A stretch of 64,000 nt of DNA from Sphingobacterium tabacisoli. GTDB taxonomy: Bacteria > Bacteroidota > Bacteroidia > Sphingobacteriales > Sphingobacteriaceae. The notes under the pieces were generated by a model, which was not told where the DNA came from, made no database searches, and saw only the letters and a program-made list of their open reading frames with translations. The position numbers were made by a program, and so were the translations under genes. The stretch lies in the NCBI RefSeq assembly GCF_017908035.1, contig NZ_JAEQMU010000001.1, forward strand, positions 124,001 to 188,000, written 5' to 3'. Positions within the stretch are counted from its first letter, which is position 1. Each line of letters starts with the position of its first letter. Positions 15,824 to 25,600 of the stretch are shown here, one piece after another.

Positions 15824-18800
15824 CTAAAATGTCGTTTGTAAAGTGAAAGAAAATGAGCGAGCAAACGGATAGTCGGTACCACGTTCTGTCCTAACGGTGG
15901 ATAACACAAATGCTTCGGACATATATAGTCCAAGTTTGAGGTTCTTTAGGTGGTATCTAGATAGATTTTTCCATTTAAAGTCGTAATAAGCATTTACAGA
16001 TGATAGTGTCAAATCTGACTTCTTTTGGAGAAAACGTGTTGTGGGACGCGTGGTCGTTGGAGTGCTCGTTATCTTTTTGAAATAGGCCATGTCCCCAATA
16101 TTTTGCCAGGTATCGTGAAGTACCCGCGTATCCACATTATAGGCGATATTAACATTCTCGACACGATTCACCAATGTGCTATTGTAGTAATCGGCGCCCA
16201 AAGTATATCGAAATGAGGTGCTCAACCCCCAACCTTTGTATTCCATGTTGAAACCAAAATTTCCTCTCAATTTAGGGTCGGTCACGCCCACGACAACCTG
16301 GTCGTCAGGATTCCAGACATAAGTGCTACTACCATCTTTAGAGAGGTACAGCTCGCGACCCGTTACTGGATCGATACCTAAAGAGGGAACTGCCCATATC
16401 GCATTGATGGATTGGCCTTCCTCGTAGCGTATTTTAGGAATATTTAAAGAAGATTGATTGTCATCTTCGTCTCGTTCTTTATTGACCTGCTTAAGTGCAT
16501 CGGCAATCTCAATAAGTTTGTTGGTATTGCGGGCCAATGAAGTAAATATGGAAAAGTAGGATTGTTGCTGTGGATTTGAATACAGCTGATAGTTTAGGTT
16601 TGCCTCTAATCCTTTGTTTTGTGAGCGTCCCAAATTCTCTTTGAAGGAGTAAAAACCCGTAGAAGGGGGTAATGTAAAATCAATTAATAGATTGTAGGTG
16701 TTACTTATGTAGTAATCGAATCTCGCATTCAGCTTATCAAATAAACGGATATCGGTTCCTAGATTGTAGTCCATGGTTTCCTGCCATTTTAATCCATTGT
16801 TCGCTAGAGCATAGAGGTATGCCCCGGATATATTATCATAGGTGCTACTGTTAAAAAACTTGTAGGTAGTCATAGCCTGGTAAGGATCAAAGTTCTGATT
16901 TCCAGAGGTACCTACTGAACCTCGGAATTTCCATTGGTTGATAATGTTGTTTTCTTTTAAAAATGTTTCATGATGCATGTTCCAGCCTAATCCTAACGAC
17001 CAGAATGTACCCCAGCGGTTGTCAGATCCAAATACCGAAGAAGCGTTGCTACGGATACTTAGGTCGGCCAAATAGCGGTTGTCGTAGGAGTAATTAGCGA
17101 ACCCCACTAAACCCAATTCTCTTTTGATGGATTCACCTCCGGAAGGTACTCCATTATCTTCATATTGCTTTGCAAATGTGATGTAGTCTACTCGGTTGTT
17201 GAGAAACCCCCATGCTGTCATACCATGTGTTTGATCTCGGAAGGAAGCTACGTTTCCACCTGCATTGACAAAGAACAGGTGTTTGCCTATTTTTTTTGAC
17301 CAATTACCGAAAAGATCTGCACTAAGGCTATTGCTCTCGCCATCACTCATGGTGTAGGAGCCACGCTTATAGAAGTTCTCACCCTGCCAAAGTGCAAAAG
17401 AGGTATGGTCTCCGGGCAGGAAGCGCTCTGCAGAATTACCATTGAAGGTATACCCTAGACGTGCGGTCCATTTTAGGCTAGGTGTACTCTGCCATTCGAT
17501 GTAGAAATTTTCTGTTATTTCCTGGTATTTGGATAGATTTTTGGTCTGCAGGCTGGCATTGTAGAGTGGATTGAAATAGTAGGTAGTAGTAGCAGAACTA
17601 GAGCTATTATTCTTATATGTACCTAAGAGTTTAACAAGATTGCCATATTCGTCATAAGGCGAATAATAGGGGTTGAGGGCACTGTATTCCGAAAACTGGC
17701 CAAAGGGAGAATTGTTTGACTGATTGAAAGTGATGTTTAAAATATTACGAAAATTGACCTTTCCTGCTCGATAGGATAGGTTGATGGAACCACCTGTATT
17801 TGCACGGTTTGAGCCTTTCATCACACCAGCTACGTTATTATGAGTCACATCGACGCCATAACGTAAGGACGAAGTGCCACCTTCCAAAAGTAAGGTGTGC
17901 TTGTTGCCAACTCCAGTGCGTAAGGGCTGGGATAGCCAATAGGTATCCACACCACGTTCTATGTTTTTTAAAATCTCATTGTATTGCTCATTATGAAACT
18001 GTTGGTAAAGAGGTTGCGATGATGTGTAACGACCGGCATTTTGTTCGATCTGCAATTTTTCTCTAGCGTTTGCCAAATGATAAGAACTCAGATCGGGCGC
18101 TTCGATGTTAAGATTCCCATTATACGAAATACGCATCTGTCCCTCGGCAGGAATAAGAGTTTCTACAATGACCACTCCATTGGCCGCTTTGGAACCATAG
18201 ATAGCTTTGGCAGCAGCGTCTTTGAGCAGCGTGATAGAGGCTACTCTATTCATATCAAGGTCAAATATTTTTTGGAGGCTAGCCTCAAAGCCATCTAAGA
18301 TAAATAACGGTTGGTTGGGATTGCCGGCGTAGTCTCCCCGTACATCGCCAAGTCCGGCTTGACCTCTCAATTGAATGTCCGGTAACATATTGGGATTTGA
18401 CCCTAAGGATAGATTTTCTGTAAGGACAAAAGACGGATCTAGGTTCTGTAAACTTTGAAGAACGTTTTTGTTACCTACACGAAGTAATTCTTCTTTACTG
18501 AATGTGGTAGAGCTCCCGGTAAAGCTTTCTTTGGAACGGTTACCGTATCCGGTCACAACAACTTCTTCAATTTCATCGACCAATTCTTCCAGTACAATAA
18601 TAAGGGGCATGGTAATGCGTTGGTGCAGGACGATTTCTACTGTCTTGTAACCTACGTTTTTAACAATTAGTGTTTCATTTTCTGTATCAGGTGAGAGAAT
18701 GAACTCACCGGTATTACTTGTGGTTGCAGTAACCTTACTCTTACCTTTGATACTTATACTGACATTGGCAATAGGCTTCTTCTCCGCATTGACTACTTTT

Positions 18801-18928
18801 CCGATTACCTTGGGTGTAGACTTAACCTGTGTCATTTGCACCTGCGCAAGAAGGGGCATAGGTACTGCAAGACCTAGGCTAAGTGCTAATGCAAGCAAGC
18901 CACCATTACACGTTAACTTGTTGTTCAT
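15824..18928 (-). CDS. SusC/RagA TonB-linked outer-membrane protein (left locus, no STN domain)
   Basis: The protein has 1034 aa. A signal peptide (about 1-28) is followed directly by a carboxypeptidase-D regulatory-like beta-sandwich (VIGKVVNAEKKPIANVSI, 40-115), a TonB-box-like EEVVVTGYG near residue 120-128, a plug domain (IQLRGQAG, PLFILDGFEASL, ITLLKDAAAKAIYGSKAANG) and a 22-strand-type barrel ending in an aromatic residue (SFTLQTTF). SusC is the TonB-driven import channel. There is no N-terminal STN signalling domain, although a sigma/anti-sigma pair lies upstream; the anti-sigma protein carries a similar domain instead. It is clearly paralogous to the SusC at 22638-26042. Confidence 0.95.
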   Translation of the reverse strand: MNNKLTCNGGLLALALSLGLAVPMPLLAQVQMTQVKSTPKVIGKVVNAEKKPIANVSISIKGKSKVTATTSNTGEFILSPDTENETLIVKNVGYKTVEIVLHQRITMPLIIVLEELVDEIEEVVVTGYGNRSKESFTGSSTTFSKEELLRVGNKNVLQSLQNLDPSFVLTENLSLGSNPNMLPDIQLRGQAGLGDVRGDYAGNPNQPLFILDGFEASLQKIFDLDMNRVASITLLKDAAAKAIYGSKAANGVVIVETLIPAEGQMRISYNGNLNIEAPDLSSYHLANAREKLQIEQNAGRYTSSQPLYQQFHNEQYNEILKNIERGVDTYWLSQPLRTGVGNKHTLLLEGGTSSLRYGVDVTHNNVAGVMKGSNRANTGGSINLSYRAGKVNFRNILNITFNQSNNSPFGQFSEYSALNPYYSPYDEYGNLVKLLGTYKNNSSSSATTTYYFNPLYNASLQTKNLSKYQEITENFYIEWQSTPSLKWTARLGYTFNGNSAERFLPGDHTSFALWQGENFYKRGSYTMSDGESNSLSADLFGNWSKKIGKHLFFVNAGGNVASFRDQTHGMTAWGFLNNRVDYITFAKQYEDNGVPSGGESIKRELGLVGFANYSYDNRYLADLSIRSNASSVFGSDNRWGTFWSLGLGWNMHHETFLKENNIINQWKFRGSVGTSGNQNFDPYQAMTTYKFFNSSTYDNISGAYLYALANNGLKWQETMDYNLGTDIRLFDKLNARFDYYISNTYNLLIDFTLPPSTGFYSFKENLGRSQNKGLEANLNYQLYSNPQQQSYFSIFTSLARNTNKLIEIADALKQVNKERDEDDNQSSLNIPKIRYEEGQSINAIWAVPSLGIDPVTGRELYLSKDGSSTYVWNPDDQVVVGVTDPKLRGNFGFNMEYKGWGLSTSFRYTLGADYYNSTLVNRVENVNIAYNVDTRVLHDTWQNIGDMAYFKKITSTPTTTRPTTRFLQKKSDLTLSSVNAYYDFKWKNLSRYHLKNLKLGLYMSEAFVLSTVRTERGTDYPFARSFSFTLQTTF

Positions 18929-19048
18929 AATTTTGTTAGGAATTATTAAATGTTAGTTAATTCAATGAATTGCTCTCTGAATGAGACATAGAGATCCCCG
19001 TCGAGCCTAACTTTATTTAGGGTCGATCATACTATGTAATGAGAAAGC

Positions 19049-19834
19049 TTAATTAAAACAGACTTTTATGATACTATCTTTTACAGTATAGGAAAACAAC
19101 ATCTTTTGAGACATATCATGGAGCAGGTCATTGATCGATATTTTTTCAAATCGTGCCGTATAGGTTTTGGAAGATGTTCCTGTGCTACAGGGTTCAAGTA
19201 TGATTCCGTAATTTTTACGTAATCTGTAGGCTATTTCGGCTAGGGTAGCTTCGTGTAAATCAATATTGAGTACGAGCTGATTAGAATCTATCTTGTGCCT
19301 CAGTTGACTTAACAAGACTTCGTTGACCATAAAATTACCCAGTTTGGTTGCCTTGACTGTTTTTGTTCCTCTTTTTTGAGCAGAAGTATCGAGTGCTGCT
19401 ACTGTCTGATTTGATTTGTGGATCTTTGTCGGTTTTTTTTCATGCTGCTTAAAGTTTTTAGGGTTAGTGACAACAGGAGCAGTGTCCGATAAGGATAAGT
19501 GGGCAGGGGAGCTATCTGATGATACACCACTATGACGTACAATAGCGGAGCTGCTTTCGACCACTGGTGATTGACTTATACTAAAAAAATAGAACCCTAG
19601 AGCGATTAAAACCACTGCTGCCGTTGCTGCTTTCCACAACTGCATAGGCATTGACTTCTTAATGGCCACAATAGGCGCTTCTTGTCTTTGATAGTAATGT
19701 GAATCCCATCTTTCCTCTAAAAACAAATCAAATTCGGTTCGGTTGTTTGGATCCAACAACCAAGCTTCGACGATTTTCACCTCCTCCACAGAGCATTGCT
19801 TTTCGAAGTACCTATTTAAAATGTCTTTGTTCAC
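19049..19834 (-). CDS. FecR-type anti-sigma factor variant with STN/DUF4974-like end but no FecR core
   Basis: The protein has 261 aa, shorter than the usual 330-390. Residues 1-50 match the cytoplasmic sigma-binding start (MNKDILNRYFEKQCSVEEVK, then EAWLLDPNNR). One membrane helix lies near 68-86 (AATAAVVLIALGFYFF). Then comes a low-complexity Ser/Lys linker (about 90-165) where the FecR periplasmic domain should be, and residues 190-261 fit a DUF4974/STN-like module (EATLAEIAYRLRKNYGI and EKISINDLLHDMS). It should hold the neighbouring sigma factor at the membrane. It sits between its sigma gene (56 bases upstream) and the SusC gene. Confidence 0.75.
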   Translation of the reverse strand: MNKDILNRYFEKQCSVEEVKIVEAWLLDPNNRTEFDLFLEERWDSHYYQRQEAPIVAIKKSMPMQLWKAATAAVVLIALGFYFFSISQSPVVESSSAIVRHSGVSSDSSPAHLSLSDTAPVVTNPKNFKQHEKKPTKIHKSNQTVAALDTSAQKRGTKTVKATKLGNFMVNEVLLSQLRHKIDSNQLVLNIDLHEATLAEIAYRLRKNYGIILEPCSTGTSSKTYTARFEKISINDLLHDMSQKMLFSYTVKDSIIKVCFN

Positions 19835-19890
19835 TTTTTGCTGTTTATCGTATACTATACAGATGAAAAAGGTTTTACACCTAAGTTAAT

Positions 19891-20454
19891 TTAAAAAAAA
19901 ATAAAAATACATATACTGAACCCCAAACTCTTTAATATCCGCTTTACCAAAGAAGATGAATTGTTGATGTGGTTCTCTACGGTGCTTTTAGTAATTTCAA
20001 GTTCTTTTGCTATTTCACTATTACTATATCCCTGAAGCCGACTCATTTCGAAAACCTTTCTTCTTTTTTCAGGCAATTGCAAAAGTATCTTTTGTAAGAC
20101 CTCTTCTAGTTCGGTGGACTGTAATTCTTCGCTGGAATAGGATTGTGCTACAGTATGGGCTGTGTATGTCTGCGCTGTAATATTTCGTTGGATTTTATTA
20201 TAAATATCATTTTTGGCAATGGTAATAATATAGTTTTTGAAAGAAGCCTCGGTATCTATTCTGTCTCTTGCTTCCCAAAGTTTAAGAAAGCTCTGTTGTA
20301 CAACATCTTCGATATCCGCAGAAGGAATGTTCATGCGTGCTAGAAATGAAGTGAGAATAGGAGAGTAATGTTTGTATATCGCTATGAAAGCTTCCTCATT
20401 ACCCAATTTTAGCTGAGTAACTAGTTTCTTCTCAATGTTCGGATACACAGGCAT
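19891..20454 (-). CDS. ECF RNA polymerase sigma factor (left locus)
   Basis: The protein has 187 aa from the ATG at 20454; a TTG one codon earlier is also possible. Region 2 (about 20-85) includes FIAIYKHYSPILTSFL and the VVQQSFLKLWEARD core that melts the -10 region. Region 4 (about 125-175) contains LPEKRRKVFEMSRLQGYSNS and the helix-turn-helix EIAKELEITKSTVENHI. It belongs to the FecI/SigW-like ECF group typical of Bacteroidota SusC/SusD loci and is expected to activate the SusC operon when released by the anti-sigma protein encoded 56 bases downstream. It is divergent from the sigma gene of the right-hand locus. The C-terminus ends in a hydrophobic ICIFIFF tail, as does the sigma factor at 41821. 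Confidence 0.93.
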   Translation of the reverse strand: MPVYPNIEKKLVTQLKLGNEEAFIAIYKHYSPILTSFLARMNIPSADIEDVVQQSFLKLWEARDRIDTEASFKNYIITIAKNDIYNKIQRNITAQTYTAHTVAQSYSSEELQSTELEEVLQKILLQLPEKRRKVFEMSRLQGYSNSEIAKELEITKSTVENHINNSSSLVKRILKSLGFSICIFIFF

Positions 20455-20783
20455 CAATAGCTATGGTTTAGGGTAAATATCTTAAAGACTACAAAGTTAG
20501 TAGAATTTATTCTGTTTTGTATTGATCTATTATGTTTTTTTTAAAAACGATAATTGATTAGTTAGTTCCCACAATTGTAGTAAAATATTTTACGAGATAC
20601 AAACTTTGATTTTTTTTCATCAAATGAGTAGAATGGTGATAGGGTGTTCCTGAGGATCTCAAATCCACTTTTTGGAATGTTGGATGATACGATGATAGCT
20701 TTTTCTACGATTGTTGGCTATTAATTGTCGAAAAAAAATATATTTGTAACCTAGGGTACAACAGATTTAAAAATTTTGGATAG
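20455..20783. other. Divergent promoter region between two ECF sigma genes
   Basis: This AT-rich, gene-free spacer serves both loci. Minus strand: TAACTTTG (20492-20499 read in reverse) fits the -7 consensus, 38 bases from the left sigma start. Plus strand: TATATTTG at 20739-20746, with TTG at 20714-20716 as a possible -33 element, serves the right sigma gene. No ordered palindrome was found between them. Confidence 0.5.
20714..20746 (+). promoter_or_regulatory. Candidate promoter of the right-hand sigma gene
   Basis: TTG (20714-20716), a 22-base spacer, then TATATTTG (20739-20746) matches the Bacteroidota TTG/TAnnTTTG layout. The start codon follows 37 bases later. Confidence 0.5.
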
Positions 20784-21359
20784 ATGACAAAATTAGATTT
20801 AGGTGTTGAACGAGTTCATATTGATGGTCTAAAACGTAGTGATCCTGCTGTATTTAAAGCGGTATATGATTTCTATTGGGCTCGGTTGTATATCTCAGCA
20901 TTTAATCTATTGCGGGACAAAGAACAGGCCGAAGATGTCGTCCAGGAAGTATTTAGTTATTTATGGAATAATGCCCCTACGCTTGAAATTAAAAATCTTA
21001 CAGCTTGGTTGTTTACATCGGTACGCTACCAGGTTTTTAATGTTATACGTTCGGGTAAGGTTAGGAATAAGTTTGAAAACCTACATGTAATTGAAGAGTT
21101 CTCTTCCAACATTGCAGAAATTAAACTTGACAGGGAGGATATTCAACGCCGTTTGATGGCGAGTCTGGATGAATTGCCCCCTCGTTGTAAAGAGATTTTT
21201 CTGTTAAGTCGTTTCGAATATCTAAGTTATAAAGAGATAGCCGAACGACTGGAATTGTCTGAAAAAACCATAGAGAATCAGATTGGAATCGCATTGAAAA
21301 AGTTACGAATCTCCCTTCGCGACCTGGCTTTTCTGCTACCTTTACTCTTTCTTAGATAA
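20784..21359 (+). CDS. ECF RNA polymerase sigma factor (right locus)
   Basis: The protein has 191 aa. Region 2 spans about 20-90, with AVYDFYWARLYISAFNLL and the EDVVQEVFSYLW core. Region 4 (about 125-185) contains LPPRCKEIFLLSRFEYLSYK and the helix-turn-helix EIAERLELSEKTIENQIG. It is the same Bacteroidota ECF type as its divergent neighbour at 19891 but the two are clearly different in sequence. The FecR anti-sigma gene follows after 149 bases, a rather long gap that contains an AT-rich stretch and a TACTTTGG box (near 21430). Expected role: to activate the SusC/SusD genes at 22638-32860. Confidence 0.94.
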   Translation: MTKLDLGVERVHIDGLKRSDPAVFKAVYDFYWARLYISAFNLLRDKEQAEDVVQEVFSYLWNNAPTLEIKNLTAWLFTSVRYQVFNVIRSGKVRNKFENLHVIEEFSSNIAEIKLDREDIQRRLMASLDELPPRCKEIFLLSRFEYLSYKEIAERLELSEKTIENQIGIALKKLRISLRDLAFLLPLLFLR

Positions 21360-21508
21360 TCTACCGCCTTTTATTGGCTCTTCATCCTGTTTTTATGATT
21401 TTTTAACAAAAAAGTAATTCTACTTTGGGGGTAACTCTGTGTCTGCGTTACTTACATATAGATAGCATGTGGGACATCATATGTAATTTACTAACCCAGA
21501 AATCCAAA

Positions 21509-22504
21509 ATGGACAAAAAAACGTTAGATAATCTAATTGATAAATGGAGTAATAATTCTATTACTATAGAAGAAAAGGAAATTTTGATGAATTATTACAA
21601 TTCATATCAGTTTTCAACAGAGTGGGATAACACTGTGATGGGAAATCCTGATGAAATAGGAGATCGTCTATTCAAAAAAATGGATATTGGAACTCCGTTA
21701 GCCACTCCAACTAAAAATGCAAGTTTTTGGAAACCATTATATCGTGTTGCGGCGGCGGCTATCCTCTTCTTTTGTCTCTCTTGGGTTGTATATACCGCTT
21801 TTTTCGAGGCTCCAACATACCTTATTGTAGAAACGGGTAAGGAGACGAAGGATGTGGTGCTACCAGATGGTACCAAAGTGACGATGAACGTGAATAGTAA
21901 ATTGTCTTATCCTAAAAGGTTTGAAAACCATCGCCGCGATGTCATATTTGAAGGGGAGGGATTTTTTGAAGTAAAGTCGGATTCAATGCACCCTTTTGTA
22001 GTAGCTACACCACAGATGAAAGTACGGGTGCTGGGAACAGCGTTTAACCTCAAGGCATACGCGGATGATCCTCTGGTAGAAACTTCCCTTCTGCATGGAA
22101 AGGTGGAAGTATTGTCTAAAGATGAAAAATATACCTATTCTACTTTGGAGCCTCTTGAAAAGTTTGTTTTTGAAAAAGTGTCCGTCGATAAGGCCGGTTT
22201 AACGGAAGTAAAGCCACAGATGGAAGTGTTGCCTGTGCAATTTATTGACCAGGCTAATACGGCTCCGGTCGATGTCGCCTGGAAAGAAGGCAAATTCGCC
22301 TTTATCTCGACGACATTTACTGATGTAGCGCGCGAGATAAAGCGTCGGTATGGCGTCGAGCTTGTCTTTTTAAACAAAGAAGTGGCAGCGTATAAGTATT
22401 CAGCATCTTTTGAGCAAGAGTCTGTTGAAGAAATACTCCATGCACTTAATCTGGTAAAATCATTTTCGTACAGAAAGGAGGGAGATAGAATTGTAATTTA
22501 CTAA
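21509..22504 (+). CDS. FecR-family anti-sigma factor (right locus)
   Basis: The protein has 331 aa from the ATG at 21509. A longer in-frame start at 21425 would add 28 residues that do not look like the family's usual N-terminus, so it is not used. Residues 1-70 are cytoplasmic, starting KKTLDNLIDKWSNNSITIEE. A membrane helix lies near 75-95 (RVAAAAILFFCLSWVVYTAFF). The FecR core follows at 105-205 (ETKDVVLPDGTKVTMNVNSK; VIFEGEGFFEVKSD; VLGTAFNLKAY), and a DUF4974-type end covers 255-331 (REIKRRYGVELVFLNKEV; EEILHALNLVKSFSYRKE). It keeps the sigma factor inactive until the STN domain of the SusC channel signals. The SusC gene follows 133 bases later. Confidence 0.92.
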   Translation: MDKKTLDNLIDKWSNNSITIEEKEILMNYYNSYQFSTEWDNTVMGNPDEIGDRLFKKMDIGTPLATPTKNASFWKPLYRVAAAAILFFCLSWVVYTAFFEAPTYLIVETGKETKDVVLPDGTKVTMNVNSKLSYPKRFENHRRDVIFEGEGFFEVKSDSMHPFVVATPQMKVRVLGTAFNLKAYADDPLVETSLLHGKVEVLSKDEKYTYSTLEPLEKFVFEKVSVDKAGLTEVKPQMEVLPVQFIDQANTAPVDVAWKEGKFAFISTTFTDVAREIKRRYGVELVFLNKEVAAYKYSASFEQESVEEILHALNLVKSFSYRKEGDRIVIY

Positions 22505-22637
22505 CTGTTATAAAAACAAGTGCACAAAATACGTTTAGAACGATCTTGCGCACTGCGGTTTTAATCGTCAAGGGGTTAGTGTAGATTGGCGTCCGACTAC
22601 CTCTTTATTGATCAACTATTAAATCCATGCTAAATTT

Positions 22638-25600
22638 ATGAATATTTTTTTAAAGCAGAAGTGCTTTGAGCGACCTTTTGCTTGTCTTCAAGTCGTATTA
22701 TATATGAAACTAACAGTATTGTTGGTGTGTATTGGGATACTTAGCGCAAGCGCAGGAGCTTATTCCCAAAATAAAGTTTCCGTAAGTTATCGAAACACAT
22801 CATTGTCTGCTTTTCTGCAGGATATGGAACAAAAGTCAAATGTACGTTTTGTGTACAGTGATGATATATTGAAGCAGAATCTTCAGATTTCAATACAGGC
22901 GAATAATGCGGAGGTAGTTGAGGTGTTGAAAAACGCTTTCGCCGGTAAGGGTATCTCCGTGTCAAAAGTGAATAACACACTCTATGCTATTTACAAAAAC
23001 GAAACAGCAGATGAAAGCGAAGGACAGGACAAAGAAGTCAATGGACGGGTAGTAGATCCTGATGGAAGAGCATTACCTAAAGTTACTTTTTGGGTTGTAG
23101 GGACCCGTTTTGGAGGTACTACCAATGAAAACGGAAGTTTTCGCATTGTCCCACCGGAGGGAGGAAAGGAGATCGAGTTTAGGTATGTCGGCTATGTGAC
23201 GCGTAAGGTCGCTATAGGTGATGGCCGTATGGGAGATATCGTATTGCAAAAACAAGATAACACCATCGAAGAAGTGCTTGTAAATACGGGGATGTATGAG
23301 CGTAAAGCGGGTACATTTACCGGTAGTGCTTCGACTTTTACGCAAAAGCAGATCAAAGAGGTTTCTAATCAGAATGTGCTTTCGGCACTGGCTATTTTAG
23401 ACCCATCCTTTCAGATGCTGACCAATAACGATTTTGGATCCAACCCGAATATGATCCCTGATATTCAGTTACGTGGCCAGACAGGCTTTTCAGAGGATTT
23501 AAGAACTGAATACAGCAACGTCGCGAATCAGCCGCTTTTTGTCGTGGATGGATTCGAATCCACCATTGAACGTGTTTTCGATCTAAATATTAACTTCATC
23601 AAGAGTGTCACCATCTTAAAGGATGCCGCCGCAAAAGCTATGTGGGGAGCCAAAGCAGGGAATGGGGTAATCGTGATAGAGACATTACGTCCTCAGGCAG
23701 GGCAAATGCGTATTTCCTACAATGCGAGTGCAAATATTCAGGCACCAGACTTAACCAGTTATCATATGACCAATAGTCTGGAAAAGGTTCAGGCAGAGGT
23801 GCTGTCCGGAAAATACACTTCATCTAATCCGGAGACTCAGGCTGCATTAACCAAAGTACATGCGCAAAACCTGAAAGCGGCGTTGGATGGTGTAGATACC
23901 TATTGGTTATCTCAGCCCCTGCAGGTAGGCGTTGGACAGCGCCATACCTTGACCTTTGATGGTGGTGAAGAAAATTTTCAGTATTCGGTCAATGTAGGCT
24001 ATAATAATACTAAAGGCGTAATGAAAGGGTCCGATCGGAATATGTATAACGGACAGTCGGTATTGGTCTATCGTAAAGGGAAGATTTCGGCAACCAATAA
24101 CTTTTCAATTGACCGCAATTTCTCTTTTAACAGCCCCTATGGAACCTTCCGTGATTTTGCCAAGATGAATCCCTACTGGCGCATTCATGACGAGAATGGT
24201 AATTTTATGAAGTCTTATACCATAGGTACAGGGGCATCCAGTATTGTGGTGGGAAATCCACTGTATAACGGCAACCTTAATTCGAAAGACGGTTCCAACT
24301 ATACGGCGATCACGGAGAATTTTCAGATTGACTACCGTCATAGTAATAATTTGCGGTTTAATGTGCGCTTGGGTTATAACCAGCAGAATACAGCCACAGA
24401 GTTCTTCAGATCAGCACTACATACCGATTACCTCAATGTATCTCCCGTAAATCCTGAGTATTTAAATCGGGGTGTCTACCGGTTGAATAATGGATTTCAA
24501 AAGGCTTATACGGTAGACTTAAGTACCGCTTACAATAAAGTAATTGGTAAACATGAGTTTTACTTTAATGGTATCTTGACGGCCAACGAAAACCAGAATG
24601 AAGCGACGGGTATGACGATGGTTGGATTCCCTAATGATGATCTCAATGCAATTTCTATGGGTAAGCAGTACCAGGAAGGTACGAAAGCTGTCGGGACTGA
24701 AAATACAGTACGTATAGCAGCTGCTACGGCTGCGCTTAACTATGTATTTGACCGCAAATATCTAGTTGATGCCTCTTTCCGTAGAAATGCATCGTCACAG
24801 TATGGTCGGAATGCAAAGTGGGGTAATTTCTGGTCGTTGGGCGCGGGATGGAACCTACATGAGGAAAAATTTGTTAAAAATCTGAAATGGATTGACCTAT
24901 TCCGCCTCACAGCCAATACCGGGGTAACCGGTACACCGCCTGGACAGAACGCTTATCAGGCACTGGCGACTTACAATTACATTTTGGATAGAACCTACAA
25001 TGGCGATATGGGCTTGGAGCTAATGGCATTGGCCAATCCGGATCTGCAATGGCAGAAAGTAGCTGAAACCAACTACCGTGTGGAGCTTGGTTTTTTAAAC
25101 CGCTTCAATGCCAGTTTCGATTATTATATTAAAAATACCAACAACCTATTGCTGAGTATGGAGATCGCTCCATCTTTAGGCTTTAATAACTACGCGGAAA
25201 ACATTGGTGATGTACAAAATAAAGGATTCCAGGCTACTTTAAATTATAGAATGATAAAGGATGCAGGAAGAGGTTTAAATGTCAATGTTTTTGGAAATGT
25301 GGCGCGCAATACGAATAAGATACGCAGTATTTCGAGTTCATTGGAAGCATTAAACAATCTGAACAGCGACAAATTTGACGAGAGTGGAAATATTATCGCC
25401 GATAAAAGCCAGCGGCAGAGACCGGCACGACGCTATGAGGTAGGCCGCTCGATGTCTGCTATATGGGCAGTCCAATCTTTGGGAATTGATCCAAGTAATG
25501 GGCAGGAGATTTTCTTGAAGCGTGATGGTACAATGACCTATGAATGGGCGGCAGAAGACCAGGAGGTGTTGGGGGATACACAGCCGTTGTACAATGGCAC

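Noticed and set aside
21425..21508. Longer start of the right-hand FecR gene
   Set aside because: The extra residues do not match the family's N-terminus; the ATG at 21509 fits better.
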